A DNA stretch of 64,000 nucleotides. Origin: Mycolicibacterium neoaurum VKM Ac-1815D (GTDB taxonomy: Bacteria > Actinomycetota > Actinomycetes > Mycobacteriales > Mycobacteriaceae). The stretch spans positions 4,278,001 through 4,342,000 of the forward strand of contig NC_023036.2 of the NCBI RefSeq assembly GCF_000317305.3, in the 5' to 3' direction. The notes beneath the pieces were generated by a model, which searched no databases, was not told the DNA's origin, and saw only the letters and a list, made by a program, of their open reading frames with translations. The translations under genes and the position numbers were made by a program. Positions 60,546-64,000 of the stretch are shown in pieces; position 1 is the first letter of the stretch; every line of letters begins with the position of its first letter.

Positions 60546-63500
60546 GTGTTCACCGACCCCGCGACCGAAGGCCTCGTGGTCTACAGCGCCTCCGACCTCG
60601 CGGCGGCCGCCCGGTGTGAATACGCGTTGCTGCGCTCCTTCGACGCGCACCTCGGCCGCGGCCCGAAGATCTCCGGTGACGACGAACTACTCGCGCGCAC
60701 GGCCGATCTGGGTGACGATCACGAACAGCGTCACCTGGAGTCGCTGCGCGAGGATGTCGAGGTCACCGTGATCGGGCGGCCGCGCTATACGGTCGCCGGG
60801 CTCACCGCGGCGGCCGCCCAGACCATGGACGCCATCGAACGCCGCGCACCGGCGATCTACCAGGCGGCCATGTTCGACGGCCGGTTCGCCGGTTTCGCCG
60901 ACTTTCTCACGCTGCACGCCGGCCCCCGCGGTGGGAGCTACCGACTGCGCGATACCAAGCTCGCCCGCTCGGTGAAGGTCGAGGCACTGCTGCAGTTGGC
61001 CGCCTACGCCGACACCCTGGCCGCCGCCGGTGTCCCGGTCGCCGACGAGATCGACCTGCTGCTCGGCGACGGCGCGGTAGCCACCTACCGCGTCGACGAG
61101 TTGTTGCCGGTGTACCGACCGCGCCGCGCCGCGCTGGAACGGCTGCTCGACGAGCATCTGGCCGGCGGCCGACCGGTGTCCTGGACCGACTCGGGGGTGC
61201 GGGCCTGCTTCCGCTGCCCCGAGTGCAGCGTGCAGGTCAAGGACAGTGACGACCTGCTGCTGGTCGCCGGGATGCGGGTCAGCCAGCGGGCCCGGCTGCT
61301 GGACGCCGGGATCACCACCGTGCACGAGTTGGCAGGCCATCACGGCCCCGTTCCCGAACTGTCGGCACGGGCAGTCACCGCGCTGACCGCGCAGGCCCGG
61401 TTGCAGATCGCCGAGCGCACCGACGGTAAGCCGCCCTATGAGATCGTCGACGCCCAACCGCTGATGGTGCTGCCCGACGCCGACAAGGGTGACCTGTTCT
61501 TCGACTTCGAGGGCGACCCGCTGTGGACCCGCAACGGTGTCGACTGGGGTCTGGAATACCTGTGGGGTGTGCTGACCGTCAACGATGAGTTCACCCCGTT
61601 GTGGGCGCATGACCGGGCGGCGGAAAAGCAGGCGTTGCAGGACTTCCTGGCCATGGTCCGCAAACGGCGCAAGCGCTATCCGAACATGCACATCTACCAC
61701 TACGCGGCCTATGAGAAGAGCACGCTGCTGCGGCTGGCCGGCCGCTACGGAGTCGGCGAGGACGATATCGACGACCTGCTGCGCAACGGGGTGCTCGTCG
61801 ATCTGTACCCGTTGGTGCGCAAGAGCATTCGGGTCGGCACGGAGAGCTACAGCATCAAGTACCTGGAACCGCTCTACATGGGCAACGAACTGCGTGATGG
61901 TGAGGTCACCACCGCCACCGACTCGATCACCCAGTACGCGAAGTTCTGCGCCCTGAACGCCGACGGGCGCACCGCCGACGCCGAGATCGTGCTCAAACAG
62001 ATCGAGGACTACAACCGCTACGACTGCCGCTCGACACGACGGCTACGCGACTGGTTGGTGGCCCGCGCCATCGAATCCGCGGTCCCCCCGCGCGGCCCGC
62101 AATCGGTGCGCGACAACGGATCCCGGGCCGGCACCCAGGCCGCCGTCACGGTCATCGACGGTACCGACCGCGCACTGCTGAAGTTCGCCGGGGACAACAC
62201 GACCGAGCGCAGCGCCGAGCAGACCGCGGTGGCCATGATCGCCGCCGCCCGCGGCTATCACAAACGCGAGGACAAACCGTTCTGGTGGTCGCATTTCGAC
62301 CGGGTCAACAACCCGGTCGACGAATGGTCGGACAACAGCGACGTGTTCGTCGCCGACACAGCGGAGATCATCGCCGACTGGCACACCCCGCCGCGGGCAC
62401 GCAAGCCGCAGCGGCACATCCGGCTCACCGGCGAACTCGCCAACGGTGAGCTGTGCCGGGAGATGTTCGCCCTGTACGACCCGCCGTCGCCGACCGGGTT
62501 GTCCGAGGACCCCGACCGGCGCGCCTTCGGCAACGTCGTCGTCACCGACTGCGACAACCCGGAGGCGCCGACATCCGTCGTCGCGGTCGAGAAACACAGC
62601 GAGCCGTTCGACCGGCTGCCGTTCGCCCTCACCCCACCCGGACCCATCAACACCAAACCGCTGCAGGAGTCGATCGCGGACACCGCGGCGACGGTGGCCA
62701 CCGGGCTGCCCACCTTGCCCGCGACCGCCGTCACCGACATCCTGTTGCGCCGCCCGCCGCGCACCCGCAGCGGCGGCCCGCTCCCCCGCACCGAGGACGT
62801 CTGCGCCGATATCACCGCGGCGCTGCTGGATCTCGACTCCTCCTATCTGGCCGTGCACGGCCCACCAGGCACCGGCAAGACCTACACCTCGGCGGCGGTG
62901 ATCGCCCGCTTGGTCGACCAGCACGGCTGGCGGATCGGCGTGGTCGCCCAGTCCCATGCCGTGGTGGAGAACCTGCTGGGCGGGGTCATCGATGCCGGTG
63001 TGGACGCCGAGCGGGTCGGCAAGAAGAAGAGCCCGGACCGCCCCTGGCGCGAGATCGCCGAGAAGGACTATCCGGCGTTCATCGCCGAGACACCCGGGTG
63101 TGTCATCGGCGGCACCGCATGGGATTTCGCGAATCCTTCGCGGATACCTCGTGGGGCCCTCGACCTGCTGGTCATCGAGGAGGCCGGCCAGTACAGCCTG
63201 GCCAACACCATCGCCGTCGCCTCGGCGGCGCGCACCCTGCTGCTGCTCGGCGACCCGCAGCAGCTACCGCAGGTCAGCCAGGGCACCCACCCCGAGCCGG
63301 TCGACGGATCGGCGCTGGGCTGGTTGGTGGACGGCCACGCCACCCTGCCCGAGGAGCGCGGCTACTTCCTGGACCGCTCCTTCCGGATGCACCCGGCGGT
63401 GTGCCGTCCGGTGTCACGGTTGTCCTACGACGGGCGGTTGCAGGCCATGGCGGAGGTCAGCGGGGCCCGCAGGCTGGCCGGCGTGCAACCCGGGGTGCAT

Positions 63501-63968
63501 GTGCTGACCGTCGAGCACACCGGCAACTCCACCGACAGCCCGGAGGAGGCCGACGCGATCATCGCCGAGATCACGTCCAGGCTGGGCAGTGAGTGGACCG
63601 ACGAAAAGGGCACCGCCGCATTGGATCAGCACCACGTCCTGGTGGTGACCCCGTACAACGCCCAGGTGGTGACGCTTCGCCGCAGGCTCGACGCGGCGGG
63701 GCTCGACGAGGTCGAGGTGGGCACGGTCGACAAGTTCCAGGGCCGTCAGGCGGCGCTGGTGTTCGTCTCGATGACGGCCTCCTCGGCCGATGACGTCCCG
63801 CGCGGAGTGTCGTTCCTGCTCAACCGCAACCGCCTCAACGTCGCGATCAGCCGAGCCAAGTACGCCGCGGTGATCGTGCGCTCGGCGACGCTGACCGACT
63901 ACCTTCCCGCCACCCCTGCCGGACTGATCGAGCTGGGCGCCTTCCTGGCGCTCACCGATCCGGTGTAG
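60546..63968 (+). CDS. TM0106-type RecB-like nuclease fused to SF1 helicase (Rv1251c-type)
   Basis: 1140 residues. The N-terminal RecB/Cas4-like part (about 1-250) has YRLRDTKLARSVK (nuclease Asp and Lys) and a Cys cluster (CFRCPEC), with an N-terminal Cys in AAARCEYALL. The middle RNase H-like exonuclease domain (about 310-500) begins DLFFDFEGDP and contains DYNRYDCRSTRRL. The C-terminal Dna2/UPF1-type SF1 helicase (about 740-1140) has Walker A GPPGTGKTY, Walker B LVIEEAGQ, LLGDPQQLPQV and VDKFQGRQA. It starts at the GTG at 60546. It equals Rv1251c in size (1139). It probably processes DNA ends or R-loops; it has normal base composition and looks like core genome. Confidence 0.88.
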   Translation: MFTDPATEGLVVYSASDLAAAARCEYALLRSFDAHLGRGPKISGDDELLARTADLGDDHEQRHLESLREDVEVTVIGRPRYTVAGLTAAAAQTMDAIERRAPAIYQAAMFDGRFAGFADFLTLHAGPRGGSYRLRDTKLARSVKVEALLQLAAYADTLAAAGVPVADEIDLLLGDGAVATYRVDELLPVYRPRRAALERLLDEHLAGGRPVSWTDSGVRACFRCPECSVQVKDSDDLLLVAGMRVSQRARLLDAGITTVHELAGHHGPVPELSARAVTALTAQARLQIAERTDGKPPYEIVDAQPLMVLPDADKGDLFFDFEGDPLWTRNGVDWGLEYLWGVLTVNDEFTPLWAHDRAAEKQALQDFLAMVRKRRKRYPNMHIYHYAAYEKSTLLRLAGRYGVGEDDIDDLLRNGVLVDLYPLVRKSIRVGTESYSIKYLEPLYMGNELRDGEVTTATDSITQYAKFCALNADGRTADAEIVLKQIEDYNRYDCRSTRRLRDWLVARAIESAVPPRGPQSVRDNGSRAGTQAAVTVIDGTDRALLKFAGDNTTERSAEQTAVAMIAAARGYHKREDKPFWWSHFDRVNNPVDEWSDNSDVFVADTAEIIADWHTPPRARKPQRHIRLTGELANGELCREMFALYDPPSPTGLSEDPDRRAFGNVVVTDCDNPEAPTSVVAVEKHSEPFDRLPFALTPPGPINTKPLQESIADTAATVATGLPTLPATAVTDILLRRPPRTRSGGPLPRTEDVCADITAALLDLDSSYLAVHGPPGTGKTYTSAAVIARLVDQHGWRIGVVAQSHAVVENLLGGVIDAGVDAERVGKKKSPDRPWREIAEKDYPAFIAETPGCVIGGTAWDFANPSRIPRGALDLLVIEEAGQYSLANTIAVASAARTLLLLGDPQQLPQVSQGTHPEPVDGSALGWLVDGHATLPEERGYFLDRSFRMHPAVCRPVSRLSYDGRLQAMAEVSGARRLAGVQPGVHVLTVEHTGNSTDSPEEADAIIAEITSRLGSEWTDEKGTAALDQHHVLVVTPYNAQVVTLRRRLDAAGLDEVEVGTVDKFQGRQAALVFVSMTASSADDVPRGVSFLLNRNRLNVAISRAKYAAVIVRSATLTDYLPATPAGLIELGAFLALTDPV

Positions 63969-64000
63969 CCACCCGCTACGGGTCAGTCCCCGCGGGAGTG

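Noticed and set aside
60546..63968. Nuclease-helicase as a second component of the NACHT system
   Set aside because: It has host-like G+C, its own leaderless promoter, and corresponds to the core gene Rv1251c.

Overview
The window is high-GC actinobacterial DNA from a mycobacterium, most likely an environmental or fast-growing Mycolicibacterium-type species. The evidence is the run of Lpr-type lipoproteins, an F420-type Ddn oxidoreductase, mycobactin/carboxymycobactin-type IrtAB with IdeR boxes, a TrcRS two-component system, many leaderless starts, and a gene order that from memory follows M. tuberculosis Rv1286 down to Rv1251c in inverted orientation, broken by accessory insertions. No gap without a gene exceeds about 190 bases. 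I saw no rRNA, tRNA, IS element or CRISPR array.

Region by region: 1-589 holds the first codons of a leaderless gene on the minus strand and a DinB-like protein. 715-4271 is the sulfate activation operon (leaderless 14-codon ORF, cysD, cysNC, cysQ; minus strand). 4405-12150 is an accessory block on the minus strand: a TrcR/TrcS two-component system coupled to two GT39-type membrane glycosyltransferases flanking a GT2-GtrA lipid-sugar synthase. 12250-17651 is an oppBCDA peptide importer with its own leaderless 9-codon ORF. 17641-21145 holds an alpha/beta hydrolase, an SfnB/DszC-type flavoprotein and a 5'-truncated NtaA/DszA-type monooxygenase remnant. 21156-24973 is an SbcCD-like nuclease/ATPase pair. 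25100-31604 holds a SixA-type phosphatase, the lipoproteins LprC/LprB, a heterodimeric ABC transporter, a small membrane protein and an AIM24-domain protein.

31605-34865 is a copper locus (DUF305 lipoprotein divergent from copZ-copA across a CsoR-like site). 34862-40677 holds an Rv1264-type adenylate cyclase, a frameshifted hypoxanthine-DNA glycosylase, HIT, Ddn-like and LLM proteins, UdgB and a Tap-like efflux pump. 40743-44720 is a LAL regulator followed by a GlcD-type FAD oxidase. 44734-53705 is an iron-acquisition segment (irtAB, a stand-alone siderophore-interacting protein, two IdeR boxes) wrapped around a nitrilase-like hydrolase, a secreted protein of unknown role and the cyp130-TetR pair. 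53741-57263 holds an acyltransferase, a DEAD-box helicase and LprE.

The outstanding feature is 57356-60355: a 999-residue NACHT-family NTPase with far lower G+C than everything around it. It lies between lprE and the Rv1251c-like nuclease-helicase, which I recall as neighbours in M. tuberculosis. It is bracketed by a 17-bp imperfect direct repeat. It looks like a recently acquired bacterial NLR-type antiphage gene with no recognisable effector domain, and is the best candidate here for an undescribed system.
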